Below are positions 1 to 7,283 of a stretch of DNA of 64,000 nucleotides, piece after piece. Made by a program: the position numbers and the translations under genes. The DNA comes from Pseudomonas sp. DG56-2. Its GTDB lineage: Bacteria > Pseudomonadota > Gammaproteobacteria > Pseudomonadales > Pseudomonadaceae. Location: positions 2,124,501 through 2,188,500 of the forward strand of contig NZ_CP032311.1 of NCBI RefSeq assembly GCF_004803755.1, written 5' to 3'. The notes beneath the pieces were generated by a model that had not been told where the DNA came from, ran no database searches, and was given only the letters and a program-made list of their open reading frames with translations. Every line of letters begins with the position of its first letter. Position 1 is the stretch's first letter.

Positions 1-1
1 C

Positions 2-982
2 GTGGAGGTCTACAGCATTGATGAGGCCTTCGCCGATCTGACCGGCATCACTGGACTGGACGAGCTGGGGCGCCGGATTCGGAGCCAGGTGCTGCGCTGT
101 ACCGGCATCCCGGTCGGTGTTGGAATCGCCGGGACAAAGACCCTGGCCAAGCTGGCGAACCATACAGCCAAGTGGCTACTGGCGCAGACCGGAGGAGTGG
201 TCAACATCTGCGACCCCTTCAAGCGCGACTGGGTACTGCGCAACACGGCAGTGTCAGAGGTCTGGGGCGTAGGCAGGCGGATGAGCGCGCACTTTGAAGG
301 CATGGGTATCAAGTCGGCGATGGACTTGGCCAAGGCTGATCCCTGGATGCTACGGAAGAAGTTCAGCGTTGTGGTGGAGAAGACCGCCCGGGAGTTGGCC
401 GGCACGCCCTGCCTGGAACTGGATGAGCCGAACCCGCCGAAGCAGGAGATTTGCTGCAGCCGCATGTTCGGCAAGCGCCTCCAGGAGTTGCCCCCGATAA
501 AGGAAGCGGTGGCCACCTACATGATGCGCGCTTCGGAAAAGCTCCGGGCCCAGGGCTCGGTGTGCAAAAAGCTACGGGTCAGCATCCGCACTGGCATGTT
601 CAACCCAGACGAAGCCAAGTATGCCAATGGCGTGATTGTTGACCTGCCGTACCCGACCGATGACGTGCGACTGCTGACGAAGGCCGCGGTCGATGCGCTC
701 GACAGGGTGTTTCGGCCCGGCTTCAACTACAGCAAGGCCGAAGTACTGCTGCTCAACCTTTGCCAGCGCGGCGAATACACAGACGACCTGTTCGCCGCAG
801 CGCAGCCTGCCGAGGCTACGAGGGTCATGGCGGTGCTGGACCAGATTAATGAACGATGGGGCAGGGGAACGCTGCGGGCGGCGAGCGTACCGGTGAACCC
901 CGATTGGGGAATGCGCCGCGAGATGATGAGCCAGAGCTTCACCACCAGACTTGATCAGCTGTGGAAGGTCTCGTGCAATTGA
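2..982 (+). CDS. umuC: UmuC/RulB-type Y-family DNA polymerase, 5' truncated by window edge
   Basis: This is the catalytic subunit of an error-prone translesion polymerase of the UmuC (DNA polymerase V) type. The window begins inside the gene. The first visible residues carry the palm motif SIDEAF with its catalytic Asp-Glu pair. Next come the GIAGTKTLAKLANHTAK segment, a helix-hairpin-helix stretch (WGVGRRM, near residue 90) and the little-finger region. The C-terminal 60 or so residues match the DUF4113 tail typical of UmuC/RulB. The apparent start at position 2 is an artefact of the edge. A umuD-type partner would be expected just upstream. Its place beside a decayed integrated element suggests, but does not prove, that it is an accessory copy such as rulB. 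Confidence 0.93.
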   Translation: MEVYSIDEAFADLTGITGLDELGRRIRSQVLRCTGIPVGVGIAGTKTLAKLANHTAKWLLAQTGGVVNICDPFKRDWVLRNTAVSEVWGVGRRMSAHFEGMGIKSAMDLAKADPWMLRKKFSVVVEKTARELAGTPCLELDEPNPPKQEICCSRMFGKRLQELPPIKEAVATYMMRASEKLRAQGSVCKKLRVSIRTGMFNPDEAKYANGVIVDLPYPTDDVRLLTKAAVDALDRVFRPGFNYSKAEVLLLNLCQRGEYTDDLFAAAQPAEATRVMAVLDQINERWGRGTLRAASVPVNPDWGMRREMMSQSFTTRLDQLWKVSCN

Positions 983-1593
983 GTTTTGAGCGGTCGGCAG
1001 GACACCGGGGAGGTAGCGTGCACAGATCGTGAATCACGCCAGTTATCAGCGTGTACTTCTGTGCATCTTTTGAGACAACGTGAACAGCTGCGGGCGGCTC
1101 AACGTCTTGATTTTACTGGCTTTGCCAGTGGCGACTATGATTTAGGTTCCAGTGCGCCTATCGAGGTTCGATTCCCCCGTCAGGACGCCGCAAAAGGGAT
1201 AACAATCTCGTACCAATTTATGTACCAATCGCTGTGTTTTGGTAGGTTGGCGAGAGTGGCAGGGTGTGACGAAAGGCCCGGTTTTACTGGCTTTCGTCAC
1301 ACGCAGGAACTTAGCTAATCGCAAAAACATCTCTGGAGTATGGCCAAATTGCTGTGGATAGCCTTTGGTTGTTACTGCCTGAGGCAGGATGGCCGCCCGT
1401 GCCGTTATGGTGCTCGAACGGTAGAGCTGTCGAAAGCGTATGACCGAGCCAAAATAGCTGAAGAGCTTTGCAAGCTGGAGTACGAAGCTCTCAGTCATGA
1501 CGTTGCTGCTCTTTCCTCTGGCTGAGAAATATCGCGGGAAGGTTTAGTCGCGATCCCACGCTTTTAATAGTTAGATCAATTTTGCGCTAAGCC
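983..1593. other. Intergenic stretch without a convincing gene
   Basis: About 610 bases separate the umuC end from the next minus-strand gene. Short open frames exist on both strands (for example 1340-1525 plus) but have no clear ribosome-binding site and no recognisable family. The stretch contains a T-arm-like string (GAGGTTCGATTCCCCC, about 1164-1179) followed by a direct repeat of TGTACCAAT-like words near 1210-1230. Both recall tRNA-associated integration sites, but no tRNA can be folded here. The phrase TTTTACTGGCTTT occurs twice (near 1111 and 1282). Confidence 0.5.
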
Positions 1594-2190
1594 TTAGTAG
1601 GTCCGTATTGGATAATAGTTTTCAGGGAATGGCGATGGTAGAAGCGCCATAAGTTTCGGCTTTAGCTCCCGTTGAACCTTATAGTAATCATATTCTGGCA
1701 TGCTTCGTAGAGGCGAGTCGCGTGGGACTTCAGAATACGAGGCTGTTTGGATGCTTTTGTATTTAGAAATCGACCGGAGGCCGACTATATATTCATTATA
1801 GATAGTTGTCAAAAATTCCCGGTGTCCGTTTTCATAAAGCCAGTAACCTTCATTTCTCGATCCGCCTATACATTCGTTCGCATAGGTTGCCGCTTTCTTT
1901 CGTATATCCTGCTCCTTTTCCCATGCTAGGTGCTTTTCCTTTTCGCACTCCAAGTAAGTGTCGCCCGTATGTTGGTTGTACCATTCGAGTACGTGTGCAA
2001 TAAATCCGTTTCCATCAGGGTTTTTAACGATGGATTGGCCTGGATGATCTTTGGCCCACTGCCTCGCTTCTACAGCAGTCTCAAATAATAAAGTTGTCAT
2101 CCGCTTTACCATTCTCGGATTGAGATTGAATGAGCCGTTAGAACTTTCGCGCATGCCCGCCTCACCAAAAATATTCTCCCAGTCACCCAT
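1594..2190 (-). CDS. Hypothetical protein, 198 aa
   Basis: I do not recognise the family. The protein is hydrophilic and rich in Tyr, Glu and Lys, with no signal peptide or membrane segment. Its middle (about residues 70-110) is helical and charged, and the C-terminus is proline- and tyrosine-rich. It lies 14 bases downstream of a small secreted-protein gene on the same strand, so the two are probably co-transcribed. Base composition is more AT-rich than in the surrounding core genes, which fits an accessory origin. A toxin/immunity or effector/immunity pairing with the upstream gene is possible but nothing in the sequence shows it. Confidence 0.6.
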   Translation of the reverse strand: MGDWENIFGEAGMRESSNGSFNLNPRMVKRMTTLLFETAVEARQWAKDHPGQSIVKNPDGNGFIAHVLEWYNQHTGDTYLECEKEKHLAWEKEQDIRKKAATYANECIGGSRNEGYWLYENGHREFLTTIYNEYIVGLRSISKYKSIQTASYSEVPRDSPLRSMPEYDYYKVQRELKPKLMALLPSPFPENYYPIRTY

Positions 2191-2204
2191 GTCGTAATCC
2201 CTTA

Positions 2205-2591
2205 TTATCTTGATCTCTCTGGATAAAGCTCATCGGTCAGGTTTTCTAGCGCGTCGATGTACTCAGCTAGCGGATTTTCTCTGCAATATTTTTCCAGAAA
2301 CGCCATCGCTCCGTCTACGTCAGTGTTTCCTAAAATGTTTCTATTGTCTGTAAGGTATTGATTTAGTCCGGTAAGGTAGCCTTGGGTATATGTGAGATAA
2401 GTGTTCCAGCTATTTCGGTTTTTGTGATATGTAGCTTCGTTTGCTGCAGTAGTAAATTTCCCGCAGCTTTCAAGGCCGCGTCCGATTACGGAGTAAACAC
2501 CGTTGGCGTCTTGAGCATTGGTTTGGGTTGCAACTAGCGCGGTAGCTAGCAAGCTCGCATTGATGTAGAAAGTTTTTTTGTGTCCCTGCAA
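2205..2591 (-). CDS. Small exported protein, Rap1a/Tai-like
   Basis: A 128-residue protein with a signal peptide: positively charged start, hydrophobic ASLLATALVA, cleavage expected after TNA. The mature part has the layout SCGKF ... YTQGYLTGLN ... DVDGAMAFLEKYC ... NPL. This is the pattern of small periplasmic proteins in the Rap1a/Tai immunity-like group, with two conserved cysteines likely to form a disulfide. The Rap1a name is inference from that pattern. It is the first gene of a two-gene minus-strand unit with the 198-aa protein downstream. The 5' side has a GGAGGAAG-like site (AAGGAGGAAGC) ahead of the start. The partner protein and AT-rich composition suggest accessory DNA. Confidence 0.6.
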   Translation of the reverse strand: MQGHKKTFYINASLLATALVATQTNAQDANGVYSVIGRGLESCGKFTTAANEATYHKNRNSWNTYLTYTQGYLTGLNQYLTDNRNILGNTDVDGAMAFLEKYCRENPLAEYIDALENLTDELYPERSR

Positions 2592-2985
2592 TGCTTCCTC
2601 CTTAAGCTTCTTTCAGTTGAGCTTCGCAGTCCGGTTTGCTGTTGATGTAGCAGTATTATTGGAGATGGTCAACTGAGGTCAACGACTGTTCGATGATCAT
2701 ATACTGCGGCCGTCCTGAACCTATATTAAGACTGCCCATTCCTGCATCCTCTACCGGCGCTGGTCCAGGTGCGTGGAGTGGTTACAGCTGTGCAGGGTCG
2801 GCCTGCCACTGATCGGTGTCGGTGTGGGTTGATATATAAAGAAAGGGAATCGGTCGGCGGAACGCCGGGGCTGGCAGTGCCAGTGACTTTCGAAGTAACT
2901 TTGTCCGTATCTATTCGGCTTCGTTGGGCATCGTTGCAGCGAGCACCAAGGAGAAAAGCCCGTGATATCATGCCGTTAAGCTGGC
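2592..2985. other. Intergenic stretch, no gene seen
   Basis: This stretch lies between the start of the secreted-protein gene and the tRNA fragment. It should hold the promoter of the minus-strand pair. Open frames on both strands are short, lack ribosome-binding sites and resemble no known family. No repeat or hairpin stands out. Confidence 0.5.
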
Positions 2986-2990
2986 TTAGC

Positions 2991-3038
2991 ATGCATGGGT
3001 GCAAGGGGTCGAGTGTTCGAATCACTCCGTCCCGACCA
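2991..3038 (+). other. 3' fragment of a tRNA (probable att site)
   Basis: The bases from about 2991 to 3038 form the 3' half of a tRNA. They include the end of an anticodon arm, a perfect T-arm (GAGTG-TTCGAAT-CACTC, 3011-3027), the acceptor 3' strand CGTCCCG, a discriminator A and an encoded CCA. The matching 5' half (acceptor CGGGACG and a D-arm) is absent upstream. The G-rich variable region resembles tRNA-Pro, but the identity is uncertain. A tRNA 3' end without its 5' half, next to an integrase end, is the usual scar of integration by a tyrosine recombinase. Confidence 0.7.
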
Positions 3039-3065
3039 TTATTTACTGAGTAAAATCAGGCACTT

Positions 3066-3092
3066 AAGCCGGTTATCTAAACCGGCTTTTTT
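3066..3092 (+). terminator. Rho-independent terminator after tRNA fragment
   Basis: The stem AAGCCGGTT pairs perfectly with AACCGGCTT (9 bp, loop ATCTA) and is followed by a T run. It sits 28 bases after the encoded CCA and is likely the original terminator of the tRNA gene. It was probably carried with the tRNA end during integration. Confidence 0.75.
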
Positions 3093-3117
3093 GTGTCCGC
3101 GCAAAACATGCGCAAAA

Positions 3118-3390
3118 CTATCTGGCGAAATCCCCGATATCCAGGTCAGCTTCGACCTCGGACCACACCACATCTTCGTGCCCTTTCTGGTAGTTCCTGG
3201 TCATGCCTTCGGTAGCATGCCCGGCGATCTTCTGCCCGTCTTTGCCTGCTCGTTTGTACAGCTGAAGCGAGAGGGCGCTTCATGAAACCCTGGCATCTCT
3301 GATCCGACCATGGAGCGGAACACAACGTCATGACCCGGACCATCAGCGTCGGTCAGTCTGCTCGTTCGCTTCGTTACCTGGCTGGCGCGT
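3118..3390 (-). pseudogene. Tyrosine integrase, C-terminal remnant with frameshift
   Basis: Read on the minus strand, the last 53 codons encode a phage integrase C-terminus: ALSLQLYKRAGKDGQKIAGH, then ATEGMTRNYQKGHED, with the box Arg-His and the nucleophile Tyr in NYQ. The tail DLDIGDFAR ends in TAG at 3118-3120. Upstream, a different frame gives SQVTKRTSRL ... FRSMVGSEMPGFHE. The two join at about 3280, where an expected FHEIRALSLQ box is interrupted. About four bases appear to be missing, which removes the Ile-Arg of the catalytic HxxR box and shifts the frame. Everything further upstream of the catalytic domain is gone by about 3390, where a plus-strand phage gene begins. The product cannot be active. 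Confidence 0.75.
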
Positions 3391-3401
3391 AAGGAGTTCC
3401 G

Positions 3402-3692
3402 ATGGCAAAAATTAAAATCGCGCAGAACCCAACCTTCGGCGCAGCGGTGCAGCTTTCGCGAGTCGGCTCCGATCCGGTGGAGGTTGGGTTCGAGTTCCGC
3501 TACTTGGACCGTATCGCGCTGTCTGAGATGTTCGATCGCTGGAACAAGGCGCGTGACGCCTGGGCGGAGAAGGCGAAGATCGATCTGGTGCGAACCTGCA
3601 CTGGTGCGACAAAAGCTGTCGTCGACGCCTTCCAGAACGCCTATAACCCGGCACGCTTGGAAACTGAGGGCGGCGGCTCGTGCCTGCTATGA
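3402..3692 (+). pseudogene. Phage tail assembly chaperone-like protein, probably shortened
   Basis: The 96-residue product starts MAKIKIAQNPTFGAAVQLSR and continues SDPVEVGFEFRYLDR. This is the N-terminal pattern of small tail assembly chaperone (TAC) proteins of tailed phages, which help the tape-measure protein during tail building. A GGAG site (AAGGAGTTCCG) precedes the ATG. After about residue 60 the sequence no longer follows the family. It jumps to AFQNAYNPARLE, which resembles the very end of such proteins, followed by an unrelated tail GGGSCLL. An internal deletion is the simplest explanation. It begins right where the integrase remnant stops, so deletion has brought distant phage genes together. 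Confidence 0.5.
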
Positions 3693-3863
3693 GCGTGGCC
3701 CAACCATTGAGTAGTTGGTGATGAACTGCCCGATCACATGCAGGTGCTCATCAGAGGGGCCAACATTGTACTGGCGTTCCCAGTCGATGGTGAGCGACGG
3801 GCGTGGTTCAAACTCGTCAGTCCTGCTCAAAGTACCTCCTAGGTCATCGGTGCCCCAGTCCAT
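3687..3863 (-). CDS. Small hypothetical protein, 58 aa
   Basis: A short minus-strand frame starts MDWGTDDLGGTLSRTDEFEP and ends FITNYSMVGPRS. Its composition is protein-like (acidic start, alternating hydrophobics in LHVIGQFITNY). The frame stays open for 15 codons upstream of the ATG with plausible residues (ELPQSVACKP), so the true start may be further out or lost. A strong AGGAGGT lies inside the frame, four bases ahead of a TTG at 3830, which would give a 47-residue form. Its last bases overlap the end of the plus-strand tail chaperone remnant. I do not recognise a family. It may be a phage or satellite gene. Confidence 0.4.
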   Translation of the reverse strand: MDWGTDDLGGTLSRTDEFEPRPSLTIDWERQYNVGPSDEHLHVIGQFITNYSMVGPRS

Positions 3864-4020
3864 GGGCTTGCAGGCAACGGACTGGGGCAGTTCGTTAGAG
3901 GCACAAAGCTACTACGACGCCGAGCCGGTCTGGTACTGGCTTTCCATCCAGGTTTGAATGCGGGCTCAGTGATGGTAATTTGATGGCGTCAAAAAATATC
4001 GTCCACTAGGGAATCGCACG

Positions 4021-4200
4021 ATGAGCTCAGGGAAACAGTGGTTTACAGCTAAGTATCGCCATCAGAAGCCTGGACAACAAAGCTCCACCGCTGGCTCAAA
4101 ACAGTTTTTTGTTTTCAGTCATCAAGAAGCAATCGACCAGTGCCGTAATGAACTAGAAGCAAAATACCCTGGATACATCATCACCGTTTCTCGCGGCTAA
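4021..4200 (+). CDS. Small hypothetical protein, 59 aa
   Basis: The frame runs MSSGKQWFTAKYRHQKPGQQ ... FFVFSHQEAIDQCRNELEAK ... ITVSRG and stops at 4200. An AGGGA sits about eight bases ahead of the ATG. The protein is basic and soluble. The second half looks like a beta strand, then an amphipathic helix, then a strand. A strong terminator begins 12 bases after the stop, which supports a real transcription unit ending here. No family is recognised. Confidence 0.5.
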   Translation: MSSGKQWFTAKYRHQKPGQQSSTAGSKQFFVFSHQEAIDQCRNELEAKYPGYIITVSRG

Positions 4201-4212
4201 AAGATTGGCGTG

Positions 4213-4241
4213 AAAGAGCCCAGCCCAGTGCTGGGCTCTTT
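4213..4241 (+). terminator. Strong hairpin terminator
   Basis: The arms AAAGAGCCCAGC and GCTGGGCTCTTT form a perfect 12-bp stem with a 5-base loop (CCAGT). It lies just after the 59-residue gene and before the VOC gene. The symmetric A/T ends mean it could act in both directions. Confidence 0.7.
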
Positions 4242-4303
4242 GCATCTGGTGCAAACCTTCCGTTTGACTGTGGTAGATTCCTGGCTTCAACATGGAGGTG
4301 CCA

Positions 4304-4660
4304 ATGAGCAACAGAGGGAAGGATCGCCAAATCGACAACATTGAATTCAACGTCAGCGACATCAAGCGCAGCAGGGATTTTTACGGCGCGGCGTTCGGTT
4401 GGAGCTTCGTCGACTACGGCCCGACATATACCGAGTTCAGTGACGGTCGGCTCACTGGTGGATTCACCACCGGCGAGCAAGTCAGGCCAGGTGGCCCGCT
4501 GGTTATTCTGTATTCGGACAACCTCCCTGACGCCCAGGTCAGAGTGGTGGCTGCAGGTGGAAAGATCAGCCGAGAGGTGTTTTCGTTCCCTGGCGGCAAG
4601 CGATTCCACTTCGTCGACCCAGATGGCTATGAGCTTGCTGTCTGGACCGCAGCAGACTGA
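4304..4660 (+). CDS. VOC (glyoxalase/bleomycin-resistance fold) family protein
   Basis: A 118-residue protein of the vicinal-oxygen-chelate fold. It has the two beta-alpha-beta-beta-beta modules: NIEFNVSDIKRSRDFYGAAF at the start, and the second ending in RFHFVDPDGYELAVW. The His in HFVDPDG and the Glu in DGYELAVW sit at family metal-ligand positions, and the first module has Glu in IEF. The start at 4304 is chosen because GGAGG lies seven bases upstream; an in-frame ATG at 4292 overlaps that site. Proteins of this size act as lyases, isomerases or small-molecule binding resistance proteins; the substrate cannot be told from sequence. It is a single-gene unit between a terminator and a gene-poor stretch, and looks intact. 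Confidence 0.85.
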   Translation: MSNRGKDRQIDNIEFNVSDIKRSRDFYGAAFGWSFVDYGPTYTEFSDGRLTGGFTTGEQVRPGGPLVILYSDNLPDAQVRVVAAGGKISREVFSFPGGKRFHFVDPDGYELAVWTAAD

Positions 4661-5148
4661 GGGGGACGGAGCCCAGGCCCGCCCCGAGAGGTTTTGTGCT
4701 TGGTCTCCTACATACAGCTGTGGCGTAGAGTGCTTGGTTGGACGCACACAACCCATTACAGATATTAAGTTGTACTCTTCCGTTAAAGCACATCGGCTCT
4801 GGAGCAACCATTGTCGGGTTAGGTCCCCAACATCCAGCGGGAGTCCGGTGGTAGGGGCTGGTATAGGCATGTTTGCTGGCTGAAAATTCCCACCATTGCT
4901 AGGTATTAGTGAGCCGAAGGCCCTGCCAATATTGGTGTCGCGCCAGCATGAAGTACCTACAGGAGCATACCCATTAACCTGGCAACTAGTTATTGGTGTT
5001 CCGCAGGTACTGGAGGGCTGCATACCTAGCGCAGCAACGAGTGGACGGTCAATTACAGTCGGTGAAATATTTTACCGCCCCCGCCGGGATGGCATGATTT
5101 GTTGAAGTAGGGGGCTATGCTGAGCTGACACCTGATGAGGGGTTTCAG
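4661..5148. other. Gene-poor stretch with a possible decayed secreted-protein fragment
   Basis: No convincing gene is seen in these 488 bases. On the minus strand below 5023 a frame reads CGTPITSCQVNGYAPVGTSC then GRAFGSLIPS. This resembles small cysteine-containing secreted proteins of pseudomonads with a CGTP...C...GTSC...GRAFG layout. No signal peptide precedes it, and the frame runs on into the antisense of the VOC gene. It is best taken as a fragment. Confidence 0.4.
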
Positions 5149-5319
5149 ATGGCAAAGTGCAAGAAGTGCGATGAAGAGCTGAAGTTCGATCTGGACGACA
5201 CAAAGGACCAGATTGAGGTGGTGTGCACGAAGTGCGGGGCTAGGCATCAGGTCAGGTGGGTCGCTTCATCACCCTTGATCCCTGGGCCGCGGTTTGATGT
5301 GGTTCTTCTGGATGAATGA
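5149..5319 (+). CDS. Small zinc-ribbon protein, 56 aa
   Basis: The frame begins MAKCKKCDEELKFDLDDTKD and continues VVCTKCGARHQVRW. It holds two CxxC knuckles (CKKC and CTKC) about 22 residues apart, a classic single zinc ribbon. A GAGG site (GATGAGGGGTTTCAG) precedes the ATG. Proteins this short with one ribbon are common in phages and integrative elements; the phage Mu Com protein is one type. They may bind nucleic acid or regulate translation. No other domain is present. It is followed by the remnant of a polysaccharide lyase on the opposite strand. Confidence 0.6.
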   Translation: MAKCKKCDEELKFDLDDTKDQIEVVCTKCGARHQVRWVASSPLIPGPRFDVVLLDE

Positions 5320-5382
5320 TGCCAGACAGCGTCACGCTATTTAAGCAGAAGTAGCGAGTGGGCTTCTTGATGAGCATAAGGC

Positions 5383-5966
5383 TTAAGCTTGCAGCGTTCC
5401 GTTGAACACGTCGAGCGACTCGTAGATCACCCAGCCGCCCTCGCTGGCGTCGCCTTTGTTGAGGCGCCGGCCCGCTGGCGCTGTTCGTCCAGCGTTGCGG
5501 ACAACTGGCCAAGCTCGTAAACCTGCACGCAGTAGTCGAAGACCTGGCCAAGCGGGATTTGCTTCCTGAGTCGCGTGCGAGTGGCGCCGAGTGGCACATC
5601 GCGGAAATCGATGCGCACATATCCATTCCACCAGATCACCATCAGAAAGGGGGTCAGGGCGTTCACTGCATGGATCTGCCCGATGATGATCTTGCCCTTG
5701 CCGCGGGAGGGCGCGGTATGAACTCGAACGCGACCTGCCATCGAGTGCCTGGCGCTTCCCGGTAGCCAGTTGAACGACACGGCGGTGCTCGGCAGCGTTT
5801 GCCGGCCCTCCGTTCGCGGGTTCTTCGAGCTACCGCTGATGCCACCCTGGACTGAATACCAATAGTAGGTGTGTCCGTTCAGGTCGATCCAGAAGAGCTC
5901 TGGCGGCAGCTCATCTGGATAAAGATAGACTGTACCGTGCGCCGTGATATTGCCGAAGTTCTGCAA
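5383..5966 (-). pseudogene. Family 7 polysaccharide lyase (alginate-lyase-like), frameshifted
   Basis: The minus-strand frame carries landmarks of the PL7 jelly-roll fold. These are YWYSVQGGISGSSKNPRTEG, matching the strand that normally ends in R(S/T)E(L/V)RE, then GKIIIGQIHA with the QIH box of the catalytic His, then LIWWNGYVRIDF and PLGQVFDYCVQVYELGQLSA. The RxEL(V)R box reads RTEGR, so a core residue is changed. Near 5440-5460 the reading frame shifts. The family's last strand (EGG-V-x-x-SL-V) appears in another frame as EGGWVIYESLDVFNGTLQA, ending at 5383, and the YFKAGxYxQ active-site strand is lost. There is also no signal peptide. The enzyme would have cleaved alginate-type polymers; a phage depolymerase origin is an alternative. 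Confidence 0.65.
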
Positions 5967-6113
5967 GGTGACTTCCTCATTTGTTTTCGGGATTGGATTT
6001 CACAGGGCGTCAGCGCTACTGCTGTCACGCTAATGGGGATAGTTCGTCGCGTTGGCGTGATTCAGTGGCGCTGGAGTTGGCTACGCTTAACGTATTGCAG
6101 AGAGGTGCGCGTT

Positions 6114-6329
6114 ATGAGCGAGCTAGACAATAAAGAGACGCTAATGTCGGGTTGCGCGGGCTGCGGGGAATCAATGGACTTCGATCCCGATGACCCAAGG
6201 CCTGAGTTTGAGTTCCAATGTGAGCACTGCCAAAAGGTTAATATCGTGATTTGGGGGGTAGGTGAGCCGCCCCACTGGTATACGGAAATCAAACCAAATT
6301 CACGCGATGCCGATGCTTCGGCGCAATAG
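6114..6329 (+). CDS. Small zinc-ribbon protein, 71 aa
   Basis: Starts MSELDNKETLMSGCAGCGES with GAGAGGT upstream of the ATG at 6114. Two CxxC pairs (CAGC near residue 14 and CEHC near residue 40) predict one zinc ribbon. Between them is an acidic stretch (DFDPDDPRPEFEF), and after the ribbon a hydrophobic run VNIVIWGVGEPPHWY. The layout parallels the 56-residue ribbon protein at 5149, though the sequences are not close copies. Function is unknown. The stop at 6329 lies ten bases before the minus-strand methyltransferase remnant. A longer upstream frame from 5871 has no supporting start and overlaps the lyase remnant, so I reject it. Confidence 0.55.
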   Translation: MSELDNKETLMSGCAGCGESMDFDPDDPRPEFEFQCEHCQKVNIVIWGVGEPPHWYTEIKPNSRDADASAQ

Positions 6330-6339
6330 GTGTGAGTGA

Positions 6340-6656
6340 TTAAGCCGCCTTCAGCAGCGTTTCAATCACCCTCTGGCCAGCCAGCGGCGGTACTGCGTTG
6401 CCAGCCATGTGCATGGTCAACCGTGATTGTTCGGGCGTTGGGTATTGGCTGGGAACGACTGCGCGGCCAGGACTTCGTTGGTGATGAGCATCCGCATGCG
6501 TTCACCATCGACCAGCGCCCATCCGTCCAAGGGGTGAAGGTGCCAATTCACGGCTTCGGGCCAATGGTTTGCCGCCCAGAGAACCTGGACGTCTGCGGCG
6601 CGCGCGCCGGTGCTCCATCCGCCGAGGCCGGCGAATCGGTCGATTGCTGCGGGCAT
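6340..6656 (-). pseudogene. DNA cytosine-5 methyltransferase, internally deleted and frameshifted
   Basis: The minus-strand start reads MPAAIDRFAGLGGWSTGARA and VLWAANHWPEAV, the S-adenosylmethionine-binding motif I region of phage-type DNA cytosine methyltransferases. The end, in another frame, reads LTMHMAGNAVPPLAGQRVIE TLLKAA and stops at 6340; this is the family's C-terminal motif X region (GNAVPP). The catalytic PCQ loop, the ENV motif and the target-recognition region should lie between but are missing. The gene is about 100 codons instead of several hundred. A frameshift near 6430 separates the two parts. Cannot be functional. Its type is common in prophages, supporting the decayed-element reading. 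Confidence 0.75.
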
Positions 6657-6699
6657 TGAAGTATCTCGTGGTTATAGTTCTGTCAGACCAATAGAAGTG

Positions 6700-7032
6700 G
6701 TTGTGGAACAAAGAACACTCGACGTTGTGGTAAGCGAGTTCCGGAGAGGCCTAGAAGATCTTGTGAGTAGTGGTTTCTACTTCAACATCAGCATCACTAA
6801 ACAATTTCCGCATGCGTCACGCGACGACTCTTCTCGATTGCTCGCGGCGTATTTGACTGATCACGGGTTCCCCGGTGCTTTGCGCATCGATGGGAAATGG
6901 GGCGGCCGCGATGGTGAGTTGGGATCGCATGTTTGGTTGAGCCTGCCACGCCGACTCATGCTCTGCTCAAGGTTGTTGGCCAAGCAAAATCGCCTCGTTA
7001 TGAGGCCGGGAAATGTCTACCGGCTCTTTTGA
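6700..7032 (+). CDS. Hypothetical protein, possibly with altered C-terminus
   Basis: The best frame reads EQRTLDVVVSEFRRGLEDLV, then DDSSRLLAAYLTDHGFPGAL, then GELGSHVWL. The layout 'FP...SSRLLAAYL...HGF...SHVWL' recalls small proteins with a Cys/His-type fold in which GSHVWL(E) is followed by VVDITADQF. Here that second box is absent, and the sequence after residue 90 becomes basic and irregular, so a frameshift near 6945 is likely. The GTG at 6700 is one possible start; an upstream frame is open to 6610 but overlaps the methyltransferase start. I do not assign a function. It may be a pseudogene. Confidence 0.35.
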   Translation, partial: VVEQRTLDVVVSEFRRGLEDLVSSGFYFNISITKQFPHASRDDSSRLLAAYLTDHGFPGALRIDGKWGGRDGELGSHVWLSLPRRLMLCSRLLAKQNRLVMRPGNVYRLF

Positions 7033-7283
7033 GCGCTGAAAAGCCACTGCGAATTTTTCGCGTTACTACATCATTTACGAAGTTCTGAACGGCGCTTTGG
7101 TTTGATCCTGATGGGCTACTTTCTCGTCAGCTCTCTCGCTTGCCAAGGAGAGGCTGCAAAAAGGCGCCGCTATTGAGTTCATCCAGGCGCTGGGCCGTAC
7201 TGGCTAAATGAAATTATTTAACTTGAAGCTTTAAGTCGATAACCTAACTAGCTGATTTCACTTAAACCAGTGCGAGACCGCTG

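Larger units (their letters stand above)
3038..6660. mobile_element. Decayed prophage / integrative element remnant
   Basis: The left edge is taken at the tRNA 3' fragment and the adjacent integrase remnant. The right edge is not visible; 6660 is the start of the last clear phage-type relic (cytosine methyltransferase). Between them are an integrase C-terminus with a frameshift, a shortened tail assembly chaperone and several very small genes. A frameshifted polysaccharide lyase and a methyltransferase with a large internal deletion also lie here. Some genes inside (VOC protein, zinc-ribbon proteins) look intact and may be host genes or later arrivals. The reading as one element is inference. 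Confidence 0.5.

Noticed and set aside
1140..1235. A T-arm-like string with following TGTACCAAT repeats as a tRNA or att site
   Set aside because: The T stem has a mismatch, there is no CCA and no acceptor partner could be found. It is mentioned only as a resemblance.
4181..5023. A 280-codon minus-strand frame covering the VOC gene
   Set aside because: Its second half is antisense to the VOC gene and a terminator. Only the first 50 or so residues look protein-like, and these are described as a fragment.
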